64,000 nucleotides of DNA, taken from assembly GCF_026914305.1 (NCBI RefSeq), contig NZ_CP113866.1, forward strand, positions 988,501-1,052,500, written 5' to 3'. This DNA comes from Caldicellulosiruptor acetigenus (GTDB taxonomy: Bacteria > Bacillota > Thermoanaerobacteria > Caldicellulosiruptorales > Caldicellulosiruptoraceae). This document shows positions 35,055-43,941 of this stretch, in pieces. Below the pieces are notes generated by a model, which was given only the letters and a program-made list of their open reading frames with translations, made no database searches and was not told the DNA's origin. The stretch's first letter is position 1. Every line of letters starts with the position of its first letter. The translations under genes were made by a program, and so were the position numbers.

Positions 35055-35195
35055 GATTCTTCACCTCCTGCAAAGAATAAGCAGATTGTGCTATAATAAA
35101 TCTTGAAACCACTATATAGTATACAAGAGTTTCAGGATTTTTTCAAATATTTGAATGAAATTGTCTAAATTTTTATAAAGAAAGGAAATCCCAAG

Positions 35196-35901
35196 ATGTC
35201 TGAATACACTGTGTATGTGGTTGATGACGAAAAGGATATATTAGATCTTGTATCTGAATATTTGACCCAAAAAGGATATGCAGTCAAAACCTTTGAGAAT
35301 GGCGAAAGTTTTTTAGAAGAATTTGGAAAAAAGTGAGCCTGATATAGTCATACTGGATATTATGCTCCCGGACATTGATGGTTATGAGATTTGTAAAAGG
35401 ATAAGAAAAAATAGCGATGTGCCGATTATAATGCTGTCTGCAAAGGGAGAAGAGCTTGACAAAGTTTTGGGGCTTGAACTTGGAAGTGACGATTACATAT
35501 CAAAGCCGTTTTCTCTTTCAGAACTTGAAGCAAGAATAAAAAAGATTTTACGACGAGTAAATAAAAGTCCAATAAAACAGGATAATGTCATAGAAATGTT
35601 TGGTATAAAGGTTGATTTTAATCAGCGAAATGTTTTTTATAATGGCACACAGATAGAACTTTCGCCGAAGGAATTTGAAACATTTGCACTTCTTTTAAAA
35701 GAGTCGACCAAGGTTTTAAAGAGAAGTTATATATTAGAAAGAATATGGGGAGACCCTGCTCTTTATGATGAGAGGATGGTTGACGATGTTATCAAAAGGC
35801 TAAGAAAAAAGATTTTGCAATATAATCTGCCTGTTGAGATAAAGACAATGTGGGGTTTAGGATACAAGCTTGAGGAGAAAAAAGATGAGTATAAAGGTTA
35901 A
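35196..35901 (+). pseudogene. OmpR-family response regulator interrupted by a single-base frameshift
   Basis: ATG 35196 after AAAGGAA opens a frame that reads a normal receiver start (VYVVDDEKDILDLVSEYL) but stops at TGA 35334-35336. The rest continues one frame over from about 35323: DIVILDIMLPDIDG (phospho-acceptor Asp), LGSDDYISKPF, then a winged-helix Trans_reg_C domain ending GLGYKLEEK. Removing one base from GGAAAAAAG (35325-35333) fuses the two into one 234-residue OmpR/PhoB-type regulator. A new start at TTG 35323 would lack half the receiver. It partners the kinase at 35885. Either a genuine mutation or a homopolymer sequencing error. Confidence 0.85.
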
Positions 35902-37249
35902 GATTTATTTGTCGTACGTGGGTATAATTTTATTCATGTTTATAGTTTTTGTTATCCTTTTTTATGCTTGGTTTGAAAAAAACTTGATTGACCAGATGAA
36001 AGAGGATAACCTTCGCTTTGCAAGACTTATAGAATTTGTTGTTACAAGCCAGAACAAGAACACGGTTAATTTGAAACCATTTGAGTCGTATTTTGAAAGT
36101 TTAGAGTCAAAAATTTTACAGGACTATATTGTGATTGTAAGCAGTGATGGTGCGATAGAATACTCAAATAAAGAACTGGATGTTGAGGCAAGGGTAAAGA
36201 TAATGAAGCTTTTTGATGAGAACAAGGATGCTCAATATGGATTTGAGATAGGAAGCATTAGGGAAAAGCCCTGTTTGTTCACCATATACAGTGGAAAATC
36301 AAAAAGTGTTTTTGTAATTATTATCACTGATCTTGCAAGGATTTTGAACTTTGAGAGAAGATTTTTCCTTCTCATTTTGCAAACAGCAGGACTCAGCTGC
36401 CTGTTTGCTGCTACCATTGCTATCTTTATATCCCGTAGGATGATTGGAGGGCTTTTGCGCCTTAAAGAAGCAATAGAGCAGGCTTCCCAGATGAGGTTTA
36501 ACAAAAAAGTTGAGGTAACTTCAAACGATGAAATTGGTATGATCGCAACTGAATTTAACAGACTTATCGAAAAGATTGAGGAGTATAATCAGGCACAGAT
36601 AAGGTTTTTACAAAACATCTCACATGAACTCAAAACTCCTCTTACCTCAGTGCGTGGATACGCAGAGATGCTAAAAGAAGGAATTTTAGATAAAAGCAAG
36701 ATGGAGTCTGCTGCAGAGAAAATAATTTGGCATGTTGACAGATTGAAAAGTTTGATAAACCAAATTATCGACCTTACAAAGATTGAGTCTGTTGAAAACT
36801 ATTTTAGTTTTGAAAAAGGTGTGCTTGAAGAGGTCATTTTTGAAGCTATTTTAGAAAATGAAGGCTATTTGCTTTCTAAGGCAGTGGATATCGAATTTGC
36901 CCCGCAGACGAGAACGTATGTCCTGTGCGACAAGCTCAGATTAAAAGAAGCTTTTTCAAATATTATCTCAAACTGCATAAAATATGCAAACAGTAAGGTT
37001 GCAATTGACATAAAATCTGAAAAAGATGAGTTTGAAGTAAAAATTGAGGATGATGGAGAGGGATTTTTGCAAGGAGAGATTGATAAAATCTTTGAAAGAT
37101 TCTATAAAGGCAAAAGGGGCGAAAGCGGACTGGGACTTTCAATTGCAAAAGCTATATTCGACAAACATGGATTTATAATAGAAGCCGAGAACAAAATATC
37201 AAAAGGCGCACGCTTCAGAATAAAAGGTAAAATCTACAAAGAGCAGTAA
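35885..37249 (+). CDS. Membrane sensor histidine kinase
   Basis: A 454-residue kinase. Membrane helix 1 spans residues about 9-30 and helix 2 about 160-183, enclosing an extracytoplasmic sensor of about 130 residues. A HAMP domain follows, then HisKA with His247 (ISHELKTPLTSVRGYAEML) and an HATPase_c domain (ISNCIKYAN, DDGEGF, GESGLGLSIAKA). The signal is unknown. ATG 35885 lies 7 bases after GAGGAG and overlaps the end of the regulator gene by 17 bases. The pair resembles generic PhoR/ResE-type systems. Confidence 0.9.
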   Translation: MSIKVKIYLSYVGIILFMFIVFVILFYAWFEKNLIDQMKEDNLRFARLIEFVVTSQNKNTVNLKPFESYFESLESKILQDYIVIVSSDGAIEYSNKELDVEARVKIMKLFDENKDAQYGFEIGSIREKPCLFTIYSGKSKSVFVIIITDLARILNFERRFFLLILQTAGLSCLFAATIAIFISRRMIGGLLRLKEAIEQASQMRFNKKVEVTSNDEIGMIATEFNRLIEKIEEYNQAQIRFLQNISHELKTPLTSVRGYAEMLKEGILDKSKMESAAEKIIWHVDRLKSLINQIIDLTKIESVENYFSFEKGVLEEVIFEAILENEGYLLSKAVDIEFAPQTRTYVLCDKLRLKEAFSNIISNCIKYANSKVAIDIKSEKDEFEVKIEDDGEGFLQGEIDKIFERFYKGKRGESGLGLSIAKAIFDKHGFIIEAENKISKGARFRIKGKIYKEQ

Positions 37250-37272
37250 GAATTTTTAGCTTACTGCTCTTT
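37238..37272. terminator. Bidirectional terminator containing both stop codons
   Basis: AAAGAGCAGTAAG (37238-37250) pairs perfectly over 13 bp with CTTACTGCTCTTT (37260-37272). The kinase stop (37247-37249) lies in the stem and the stop of the minus-strand HD gene (37256-37258) in the 9-nt loop. A-runs and T-runs flank it on both sides. Confidence 0.85.
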
Positions 37273-38434
37273 TCAAAAGCAAAAATTCTTCTTCTAAAAA
37301 TAAGCCATTTTTAACCATGTCGGAGATAATACCTAATGCTTGTGTTTGAGGAAGCCCTTTACGATAAGGTCTATCCTCTATTAAAGCCTGATAGACATCA
37401 CATATGCCTACTATTCTGTCTAAAAGTGATAGCTCATCTTTTCCAAGTTTTTCTGGATATCCACTTCTGTCTATTCTCTCATGGTGATTTCCTGCCCAGT
37501 TAGCAATGTCATCTTTGAAGGCAGGAATTTGGGAAAGAATCAGTTTCGTGTAATACGGATGAGACTTTATAATATAAAACTCCTCTTTTGTCAGCTTTCC
37601 TTCTTTGTTGAGAATCTCATTTGGAACGACCATTTTGCCAATATCGTGAAGGTAACCTGCGATTTTAAGTTTGTTTGCCGTCTCGCTATCCACTCCCATG
37701 ATTTTGGCAATTGTATAAACCGTTTGTGAAAGTTCTTGGGAGTGAACATGAGTAAAAGGACTTTTGTTGTCAATAAGCAAAGATATTGCTTCAGAAAACT
37801 TTAGCATCTGCTCTATGTCAAAATAAACCTCATCTTCAAGCGATAAGGCCATGACAATTTGCCTTAAATGAGGGTTATAAAGGTCCAGCCAGAATCTATC
37901 TTTTTGCGCAAGTTCCAAAAAAGCTTCAACAATGATAGGGTTAAAAAGCACACCTTTCTTTTTCAAAACCCACTCTCTTATGTTATCAGCCTGTAGATAA
38001 TATGGAACTGAAAAATCCAGAGCGATGTCAATCTGGTCAGCAAGGTTTATAATCTGAGAAGCAAATGGTGTGGCCAAGTGGTCATATCCAAATGCACCAG
38101 AGCCGTTATAAAACTCATGATGATATTTTACAAACTCTGCAACGTCTCTATCTAAAGGAAGTTTTTGCAAAAATTCATAGCCAAGCAGACAGTGGTTTTT
38201 GGCAAGGTTTAGATCAATATGGGATGTAATGAATTTTTTATCCGCAACTGTTATTCCTATGTCGTGAAAAAAAGCTGCATAGTATATCTTCTTTTTTTCA
38301 AAAGGTTTAAATCCTAAAAGGTTTGAAAGCTGCAAGGAGATATATGTAACCTTAGGGGCATGTTCTCTTATTCCTTGAGCTATATCGATAAGATGCGAGA
38401 TAGCTGAAAGAAGATTTCCAACACTAATCTTCAT
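37256..38434 (-). CDS. Tandem HD-domain (HD-GYP-like) phosphohydrolase
   Basis: The 392-residue protein has two HD domains. The first (residues about 20-190) has FFHDIGI and a later YHHEFYNGSGAFG; the second (about 225-385) has the full HD-GYP set, YLHDIGKMVVP, SHPYYT, GNHHERIDRSGYP and DRIVGICDVYQAL. HD-GYP enzymes degrade cyclic di-GMP or related nucleotides. No membrane or receiver domain is fused, so this is a free cytoplasmic form. ATG 38434 is chosen although AAGGTGG lies 12 bases upstream; a TTG at 38446 touches that site. The exact nucleotide substrate is unknown. Confidence 0.85.
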   Translation of the reverse strand: MKISVGNLLSAISHLIDIAQGIREHAPKVTYISLQLSNLLGFKPFEKKKIYYAAFFHDIGITVADKKFITSHIDLNLAKNHCLLGYEFLQKLPLDRDVAEFVKYHHEFYNGSGAFGYDHLATPFASQIINLADQIDIALDFSVPYYLQADNIREWVLKKKGVLFNPIIVEAFLELAQKDRFWLDLYNPHLRQIVMALSLEDEVYFDIEQMLKFSEAISLLIDNKSPFTHVHSQELSQTVYTIAKIMGVDSETANKLKIAGYLHDIGKMVVPNEILNKEGKLTKEEFYIIKSHPYYTKLILSQIPAFKDDIANWAGNHHERIDRSGYPEKLGKDELSLLDRIVGICDVYQALIEDRPYRKGLPQTQALGIISDMVKNGLFLEEEFLLLKRAVS

Positions 38435-38653
38435 AGGAAAGACCAACCACCTTTTTAAAAAGCACTGTTTCCCGTAAGCTTATTATAACTCAAAAGATCA
38501 AAAATTTTTTGACAAAGTTTTTTAAATATCCACTTCATTTCTTATATAAGACTTTGCACAACTGAAAAGTAGTTTGGGTAGCAAAAATCTCTTTGAGCAA
38601 TATAATGTATTAAAAGCACAAACTGTGGGTATAAAGGAGGTAAGAAGGTTAAA

Positions 38654-39160
38654 ATGGATTGGACTAAATTTGCATATGACGCGCCTTATCCAGAACCTAA
38701 GGTAGAAGAGCCCAATAGACACTATGCAGAGATTTTACTTGACGACTATGCAGGATACGCAAGTGAGTTTACCGCAATTGCTCTATATTCGTATCAGCAC
38801 TTTATAAGCGATGTAAAACACAGAGATTTTGCAGACCTCATAATTGGCATTGCCCAGGTTGAGATGAAACACTTGGACCTTCTTGGCACCACAATTTATC
38901 TGCTCGGTGCCCTGCCAAAGTACAGAGGCTCTTACACAACCTATGGCCAGTACTGGAACGGATACTTTGTAAACTACGATAAAGATTTAAAAGATATGAT
39001 AAAGATTGATATCCAATCCGAGAAAGAGGCTATCAAGAATTACAAGAGACACATTGAAATGATAGATGACAGGTACGTCAAAAAGCTGCTTGAGAGAATA
39101 ATTTTGGATGAGGAGAAACACATAAAATTGTTAAAAGATTATCTTGATAGAAAGTTTTGA
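38654..39160 (+). CDS. Ferritin-like di-iron protein
   Basis: A 168-residue four-helix protein with metal-ligand motifs spaced as in rubrerythrin/bacterioferritin domains: SEFTAIALYSYQH, QVEMKHLDLLG, SEKEAIKNYKRH and ILDEEKHIKLLKDY. It should bind two iron or manganese atoms and act in peroxide reduction or metal handling. The N-terminal 25 residues, rich in proline and acidic residues (YPEPKVEEP), resemble those of small manganese-catalase-like and CotJC-like proteins. A rubredoxin-like mini-protein follows at 39220, as if the two halves of rubrerythrin were encoded separately. Confidence 0.85.
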   Translation: MDWTKFAYDAPYPEPKVEEPNRHYAEILLDDYAGYASEFTAIALYSYQHFISDVKHRDFADLIIGIAQVEMKHLDLLGTTIYLLGALPKYRGSYTTYGQYWNGYFVNYDKDLKDMIKIDIQSEKEAIKNYKRHIEMIDDRYVKKLLERIILDEEKHIKLLKDYLDRKF

Positions 39161-39219
39161 TTTGTGGGTATTAAATAAATAACAAAAGAAGTACAATATA
39201 CTGAGGAGGGAAATTTAAT

Positions 39220-39381
39220 ATGCAAGAAAAATATGTGTGCGGTATTTGTGGTTATGAGATTGTAGATTTAAATTCCCCGTGTCCATACTGTGGTGCTGAA
39301 CCAAACCATTTTGTTAGGGCGGATGAAGTTGATGTTGAGCTAATTAAAAAAATCTATCAAGAAGGCGGGGCAACTTATTAA
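39220..39381 (+). CDS. Rubredoxin-like 53-residue protein
   Basis: The reading frame encodes 53 residues starting MQEKYVCGICGYEIVD. It holds two knuckles, CGICG at residues 7-11 and CPYCGA at about 20-25, the pattern of rubrerythrin's C-terminal rubredoxin domain or a small zinc ribbon. GAGGAGGG stands 9 bases before ATG 39220. The spacing between the knuckles (about 10 residues) is short, as in rubrerythrin. It probably passes electrons to, or partners, the ferritin-like protein 59 bp upstream. Confidence 0.8.
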   Translation: MQEKYVCGICGYEIVDLNSPCPYCGAEPNHFVRADEVDVELIKKIYQEGGATY

Positions 39382-39410
39382 AATTTCTCTTGCAAACCGC
39401 CTTTTTTTAT
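39362..39410 (+). terminator. Terminator after the rubredoxin-like gene
   Basis: AAGGCGG (39362-39368, within the end of the gene) pairs with CCGCCTT (39397-39403), followed by TTTTTATTAT. The right part of this structure overlaps the candidate promoter of the ribosomal operon. Confidence 0.7.
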
Positions 39411-39418
39411 TATAAAAT
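39390..39418 (+). promoter_or_regulatory. Candidate promoter of the S10-spc-alpha operon
   Basis: TTGCAA (39390-39395), 17 bp, TAAAAT (39413-39418). It gives a start near 39425 and a leader of about 295 nt before rpsJ. No better promoter is seen closer to rpsJ. Confidence 0.55.
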
Positions 39419-39424
39419 TATAAA

Positions 39425-39719
39425 GTCGTTGTGTGGGTGAAAAATAATGTTCATATGCTGCGATGAGGCAAAAGGTTGCTGCAAGGTGCAAAGCCACTTT
39501 GCAGGGAATTTTTGCTGAGTATGTCTTGTCCTTTGAGACGGGCGACACGGGGAAGGTGTGAAAGAATATTTCATGCCCGGTGTTTTCATGCCCGAAAAGG
39601 AAAAACTCCGGGTATTTTTATATAAAGGTTGTGGACACACACGGCTAAGTTGCAAAGTTCCCCTGTCGCAAATAGCTTGAAAGATGTTAAAATCACATTA
39701 TTTTAGAGGAGGGGAATGT
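39425..39719 (+). promoter_or_regulatory. Structured leader upstream of rpsJ (candidate cis-regulatory RNA)
   Basis: About 300 bases without a gene. Visible structure: a perfect 7-bp hairpin TGCAAAG-CCA-CTTTGCA (39487-39503); a segment TTTGCAGGGAA (39498-39508) that can instead pair with TTCCCCTGTCGCAAA (39658-39672); and a terminator-like stem where ATGCCCG (39588-39594) pairs with CGGGTAT (39609-39615) before TTTTTATA. A second copy of the left arm, ATGCCCGG (39573-39580), can pair with the same CCGGGTAT, so two forms exclude each other. It fits a ribosomal-protein attenuation leader, such as feedback by L4, but no known family was recognised with confidence. Confidence 0.6.
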
Positions 39720-40040
39720 ATGTCAAAAGCACAGAGAATGCGAATTAAGCTGAAATCATTTGACTACAAGCTGTTAGAGCAGTCAGCAAAAAAGATAGTT
39801 GAGACTGCTAAAAACACAGGGGCAGAGGTATCAGGTCCAGTTCCACTGCCGACAGACAGAGAGGTAATTACAATCATCAGAGCTCCGCACAAGTACAAAG
39901 ATTCACGTGAACAGTTTGAGATTAAAACTCACAAGAGACTTATTGACATAATCAAGCCCACACAAAAAACTGTAGATGCACTAATGCGTGTTGAACTTCC
40001 AGCAGGTGTAGACATCGAGATCAAGCTGAAGGAGGTGTAA
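39720..40040 (+). CDS. rpsJ: Ribosomal protein S10
   Basis: 30S subunit protein (also NusE in antitermination), 106 residues. [22 protein letters not shown] and the loop [14 protein letters not shown] are the S10 signatures. ATG 39720 lies 5 bases after GAGGAGGGGA; a longer reading upstream has no site. It is the first gene of the superoperon; rpsL, rpsG, fusA and tuf are not visible before it. Confidence 0.97.
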   Translation: MSKAQRMRIKLKSFDYKLLEQSAKKIVETAKNTGAEVSGPVPLPTDREVITIIRAPHKYKDSREQFEIKTHKRLIDIIKPTQKTVDALMRVELPAGVDIEIKLKEV

Positions 40041-40046
40041 ATGTAA

Positions 40047-40679
40047 ATGACAAAAGGGATACTTGGCAAGAAAATAGGTATGACCCAGGTATTTGACGAA
40101 GCAGGAAGAGCAATACCTGTTACTGTAATTGAGGCAGGACCATGTGTTGTTGTTCAGAAGAAAACTGTTGAAAAAGATGGGTACTCTGCAATTCAGGTTG
40201 GTTTTGAGGATATAAAAGAGAGCAAGCTCAATAAACCTTTGAGAGGTCATTTTGCAAAGCATGGAGTAAAACCAAAAAGATTTTTGAGAGAGTTGAGACT
40301 TAAAGATGCGGACAAGTATGAAGTTGGACAGGAGATAAGAGTTGATATTTTCCAGCCGGGCGAAAGAGTGGACGTTACAGGTATTTCAAAAGCAAAAGGG
40401 TTCCAGGGTGTTATCAAAAGACACGGTCAGCAAAGAGGTCCTATGAGCCATGGTTCCATGTATCACAGAAGAGTTGGTTCAATGGGTTCAAACACATTCC
40501 CTGCAAGAACATTCCCTGGCAAGAAAATGCCTGGTAGAATGGGCGGTGAAAGAGTTACAGTTTTAAATTTGCAGGTTGTAAAGGTAGACCCAGAGAGAAA
40601 CCTGCTGCTTGTTAAGGGAAGTGTTCCAGGAAATAAGAATTCGCTTTTAATCATCAGAGATTCTGTCAAAAGTAGATAA
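40047..40679 (+). CDS. rplC: Ribosomal protein L3
   Basis: 50S protein, 210 residues, typical length. The N-terminus [15 protein letters not shown] and the conserved loop [20 protein letters not shown] that reaches the peptidyl transferase centre identify it. It begins 6 bases after rpsJ with GGAGGTG upstream. Confidence 0.97.
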   Translation: MTKGILGKKIGMTQVFDEAGRAIPVTVIEAGPCVVVQKKTVEKDGYSAIQVGFEDIKESKLNKPLRGHFAKHGVKPKRFLRELRLKDADKYEVGQEIRVDIFQPGERVDVTGISKAKGFQGVIKRHGQQRGPMSHGSMYHRRVGSMGSNTFPARTFPGKKMPGRMGGERVTVLNLQVVKVDPERNLLLVKGSVPGNKNSLLIIRDSVKSR

Positions 40680-40708
40680 GCTTTAAGTTTTAGGAAGGAG
40701 GAAACAGA

Positions 40709-41335
40709 ATGGCAAAGGTGCCGGTTTACAATATAGAAGGACAGCAGATTGGTGAGATTGAGCTCAATGACTCAATCTTCAACGTACCGATAAATACTCA
40801 TGTTCTGCACCAAGCTGTTGTTGCACACTTAGCAAACAGGCGTCAAGGAACATTTGCTGCAAAGACAAGAGCTGAGGTTCGCGGTGGTGGAAGAAAACCT
40901 TGGAGACAAAAGGGAACAGGTAGGGCAAGACAAGGTTCTATCAGAGCTCCAACATGGAGAAAAGGTGGCGTTGTATTTGCTAAAAAACCAAGAGATTTTT
41001 CGATAGACTTGCCAAAGAAGGTAAAAAGACTTGCTCTCAAGTGTGCGCTGTCGTCAAAGGTTAAAGAAAACAATCTTATTGTGCTTGACAGGTGGGATAT
41101 GAACCAGTACAAGACAAAAGAGGTTTTAAGAGTTTTAAAGAACTTAGGTCTTGAAAACCAAAAAGCATTAATTGTCATTCCTGAGAAGAATGAATATTTA
41201 CAAAAGTCAACAAGAAATATTCCAGAGGTTAAGACATTACAGGTTGGCAACCTAAATGTATTTGATATACTCAAATATGACAAGTTTGTCATCCTCCAGG
41301 ATGCTGTAAAGAAAGTTGAGGAGGTGTACGCATAA
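40709..41335 (+). CDS. rplD: Ribosomal protein L4
   Basis: 50S protein of 208 residues, known in other bacteria as the feedback repressor of the S10 operon. [23 protein letters not shown] is the basic loop that lines the exit tunnel. AGGAGG precedes the ATG. If the leader at 39425 is autoregulatory, L4 is the first candidate ligand. Confidence 0.97.
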   Translation: MAKVPVYNIEGQQIGEIELNDSIFNVPINTHVLHQAVVAHLANRRQGTFAAKTRAEVRGGGRKPWRQKGTGRARQGSIRAPTWRKGGVVFAKKPRDFSIDLPKKVKRLALKCALSSKVKENNLIVLDRWDMNQYKTKEVLRVLKNLGLENQKALIVIPEKNEYLQKSTRNIPEVKTLQVGNLNVFDILKYDKFVILQDAVKKVEEVYA

Positions 41336-41336
41336 T

Positions 41337-41627
41337 ATGTTGCCAGAAGAAATAATCAAAAGACCTATAATTACAGAAAAGAGCATGAGCATGATTCCTC
41401 AGAAAAAATACACATTTGAGGTTGACAGAAGAGCAAACAAGATCGAGATAAAGAAAGCTGTTGAACAGCTCTTTGGTGTTGAGGTTGAAAAGGTATGGAC
41501 AATGAATGTAAAACCGAAGAGAAAAAGAATGGGAAGATTTGAAGGAAGAACAAAGGCATGGAAAAAGGCTATTGTGAAATTAACAGACAAAAGCAAAACA
41601 ATAGAGTTTTTCGACAGCTTAATCTAA
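41337..41627 (+). CDS. rplW: Ribosomal protein L23
   Basis: 50S protein of 96 residues at the tunnel exit, docking site for SRP and trigger factor. [11 protein letters not shown] at the N-terminus and [16 protein letters not shown] are diagnostic. ATG 41337 follows the rplD stop by one base and AGGAGG lies in the end of rplD; a longer frame from 41316 would overlap rplD. Confidence 0.97.
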   Translation: MLPEEIIKRPIITEKSMSMIPQKKYTFEVDRRANKIEIKKAVEQLFGVEVEKVWTMNVKPKRKRMGRFEGRTKAWKKAIVKLTDKSKTIEFFDSLI

Positions 41628-41665
41628 CACCAATATAAATGCTGAGTTTAAGGAGGGAAACAAAG

Positions 41666-42496
41666 GTGGGTATAATAGTCTATAAACCTACATCGCCAGG
41701 ACGTAGAAATGCATCTGTTCTAAACTACAAAGAAGTCATTACCAAAACCGAACCTGAAAAATCATTAGTTTTCACAGAAAAGAAGTGGGCAGGAAGAAAC
41801 AACCAGGGTAGAATAACTGTTCGTCACAGAGGTGGCGGACATAAGAAAAAAATAAGAATTGTAGATTTCAAAAGAGATAAGGATGGAATTCCTGCAAAGG
41901 TTGAGGCAATTGAATATGACCCAAACAGAACAGCTTTTCTGGCACTCTTGTGCTATGCTGATGGTGAAAGAAGATATATTATCGCACCAGAAGGATTAAA
42001 AGTTGGCGACACTGTTATGTCTGGTCCAGATGCGGATATTAAGGTTGGGAATGCACTACCACTTAAAAACATTCCTGTTGGTACAATGATACACAACATA
42101 GAGCTTATGCCGGGAAAAGGAGGACAGCTTTGCCGTTCAGCGGGTAGCGTTGCTCAGCTCATGGCAAAAGAAGGAAAATATGCACTGATAAAACTTCCGT
42201 CCGGTGAGCTCAGGTATGTCAGCCAAGAGTGCAGAGCTACAATTGGTCAGGTTGGCAATTTAGACCATGAAAATGTCAGAATAGGAAAAGCAGGACGTAA
42301 AAGATGGATGGGTATCAGACCAACTGTTAGAGGTTCTGCAATGAACCCGGTTGACCATCCACATGGTGGTGGTGAGGGTAAAGCACCGATTGGTCATCCA
42401 GGACCACTTACACCATGGGGTAAACCAACACTTGGTTACAAGACAAGAAAGAAAAACAAACCGTCAGACAAGTTTATTGTCAAGAGAAGAAAATAA
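41666..42496 (+). CDS. rplB: Ribosomal protein L2
   Basis: 50S protein of 276 residues, needed for subunit joining and peptidyl transferase. [22 protein letters not shown] and the C-terminal [13 protein letters not shown] loop are present. The start is GTG 41666, 8 bases after AAGGAGGG, giving the normal [15 protein letters not shown]-terminus; an in-frame ATG at 41639 precedes the binding site and would add 9 spurious residues. Confidence 0.97.
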   Translation: MGIIVYKPTSPGRRNASVLNYKEVITKTEPEKSLVFTEKKWAGRNNQGRITVRHRGGGHKKKIRIVDFKRDKDGIPAKVEAIEYDPNRTAFLALLCYADGERRYIIAPEGLKVGDTVMSGPDADIKVGNALPLKNIPVGTMIHNIELMPGKGGQLCRSAGSVAQLMAKEGKYALIKLPSGELRYVSQECRATIGQVGNLDHENVRIGKAGRKRWMGIRPTVRGSAMNPVDHPHGGGEGKAPIGHPGPLTPWGKPTLGYKTRKKNKPSDKFIVKRRK

Positions 42497-42543
42497 GATG
42501 TGTGCTCATCTAAATATAAAGATTGCTTGAGGAGGGATTGAGT

Positions 42544-42828
42544 GTGGGAAGGTCTTTAAAGAAAGGTCCATACTGTGACCCAAAACTTTTAAAGAAAATT
42601 GAGAAGATGAACCAGAACAATGAAAAAAAGGTTATTAAAACATGGTCAAGAAGGTCAACAATTTTACCACAGATGGTTGGACATACAATAGCTGTATATG
42701 ACGGTAGAAAACATGTTCCTGTATATATCACAGAAGAGATGGTTGGACACAAACTTGGCGAGTTTGCTCCGACAAGAACTTTCAAAGGACATGGGCATCA
42801 CACTGAAAGGTCAACAGCTTTGAAGTAA
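42544..42828 (+). CDS. rpsS: Ribosomal protein S19
   Basis: 30S head protein of 94 residues. GTG 42544 gives the standard [10 protein letters not shown] start, with GAGGAGGGA 6 bases upstream. The conserved [19 protein letters not shown] and GHGHHTER C-terminus is complete. Confidence 0.96.
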
Positions 42829-42887
42829 AGTTTTCAAAAGCTTTTGTAAAATTAGTTTAATTGTGATTTAGAAGGGAGGAGAAGCTA

Positions 42888-43250
42888 TTGGAAAAGGCTA
42901 CAAATACAGAGGTAAAAAAGGCAACAGCGACATTGAGGTATGCTATGATATCTCCACGAAAGGTTAGAGTTGTAATTGACCTTATTAGAAACAAACCTGT
43001 GAATGAAGCTTTGAATATTTTAAAGTTTTTGCCTAAGAGAGCTGCAAGGATAGTTGAAAAGCTTGTTAAAAGCGCAATTGCAAATGCAGAGAATAATCAC
43101 AATATGAACGTTGATAAGCTCTATATAGCAGAAATTTATGCAAATGGTGGACCAATGCTCAAAAGAATTAGACCAAGAGCACAGGGAAGAGCATTTTTGA
43201 TAAGAAAAAGAACAAGCCATATTACAGTTGTTCTCAAAGAAAGAGAGTAA
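42888..43250 (+). CDS. rplV: Ribosomal protein L22
   Basis: 50S protein of 120 residues whose beta hairpin lines the exit tunnel near the macrolide site. TTG 42888 follows AAGGGAGGAG; MISPRKVRVVIDLIR and RIRPRAQGRAFLIRKRTSHI are diagnostic. The short N-terminal extension (MEKATNTEVKKAT) is mildly variable in the family. Confidence 0.96.
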   Translation: MEKATNTEVKKATATLRYAMISPRKVRVVIDLIRNKPVNEALNILKFLPKRAARIVEKLVKSAIANAENNHNMNVDKLYIAEIYANGGPMLKRIRPRAQGRAFLIRKRTSHITVVLKERE

Positions 43251-43272
43251 CTTTTAAGAAGGAGGGAAATAA

Positions 43273-43941
43273 ATGGGTCAAAAGGTTCATCCAAAGGGGT
43301 TCAGGCTTGGAATTATTAGAGACTGGGATTCAAGATGGTTTGCAAATGACAAGGATTTTCAAAAGTATGTTCTTGAAGACTATAAAATCAGACGTCACAT
43401 AAAAGAAAAACTCTACCATGCAGGTATTTCAAGAATTGAGATAGAAAGAGCAGCAAAAAGAGTAAAAGTTATTATTCACACTGCAAAACCAGGTATCGTT
43501 ATTGGAAGAGCAGGTTCTGGTGTTGAAGCTCTCAGAAAAGAGCTTGAAAAATTAACAGGTGGAAAGACAATATCACTTGATATAAAAGAGATTAAAGTGC
43601 CAGAGCTTGACGCTCAGCTTGTTGCTGAGAACATTGCTGCTCAGCTTGAAAAGAGAGTTTCATTCAGAAAAGCTATGAAACAGGCAATGGCAAGGGCTTT
43701 GAGAAGCGGTGCAAAAGGTATCAAGACAATGGTATCTGGAAGACTTGGTGGTGCTGACATTGCAAGAACTGAGTGGTACAAGGAAGGAAGAATTCCTCTT
43801 CAGACTCTCAGAGCAGATATCGACTACGGCTTTGCAGAAGCTCATACAACATATGGTAGAATTGGTGTGAAAACATGGATTTACAAAGGTGATATCCTGC
43901 CACAGAAAGCAGCAGCTTCTGAAAAAGGAGGAGATAAGTAA
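43273..43941 (+). CDS. rpsC: Ribosomal protein S3
   Basis: 30S protein of 222 residues, with an N-terminal KH domain ([18 protein letters not shown]) at the mRNA entry helicase. [14 protein letters not shown] is the canonical start. GAAGGAGGGAAA precedes ATG 43273. Its stop shares one base with the start of rplP. Confidence 0.97.
   Translation: MGQKVHPKGFRLGIIRDWDSRWFANDKDFQKYVLEDYKIRRHIKEKLYHAGISRIEIERAAKRVKVIIHTAKPGIVIGRAGSGVEALRKELEKLTGGKTISLDIKEIKVPELDAQLVAENIAAQLEKRVSFRKAMKQAMARALRSGAKGIKTMVSGRLGGADIARTEWYKEGRIPLQTLRADIDYGFAEAHTTYGRIGVKTWIYKGDILPQKAAASEKGGDK

Noticed and set aside
35325..35336. Programmed -1 frameshift at A-AAA-AAG in the response regulator
   Set aside because: Reading -1 from this site gives GTG AGC CTG ATA TAG, a stop within five codons; the domain continues only in the +1 frame.
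39425..39719. T-box, RNase P RNA, 6S RNA or tmRNA in the rpsJ leader
   Set aside because: No T-box core, no RNase P universal segments and no tag frame were seen; only local hairpins can be supported.
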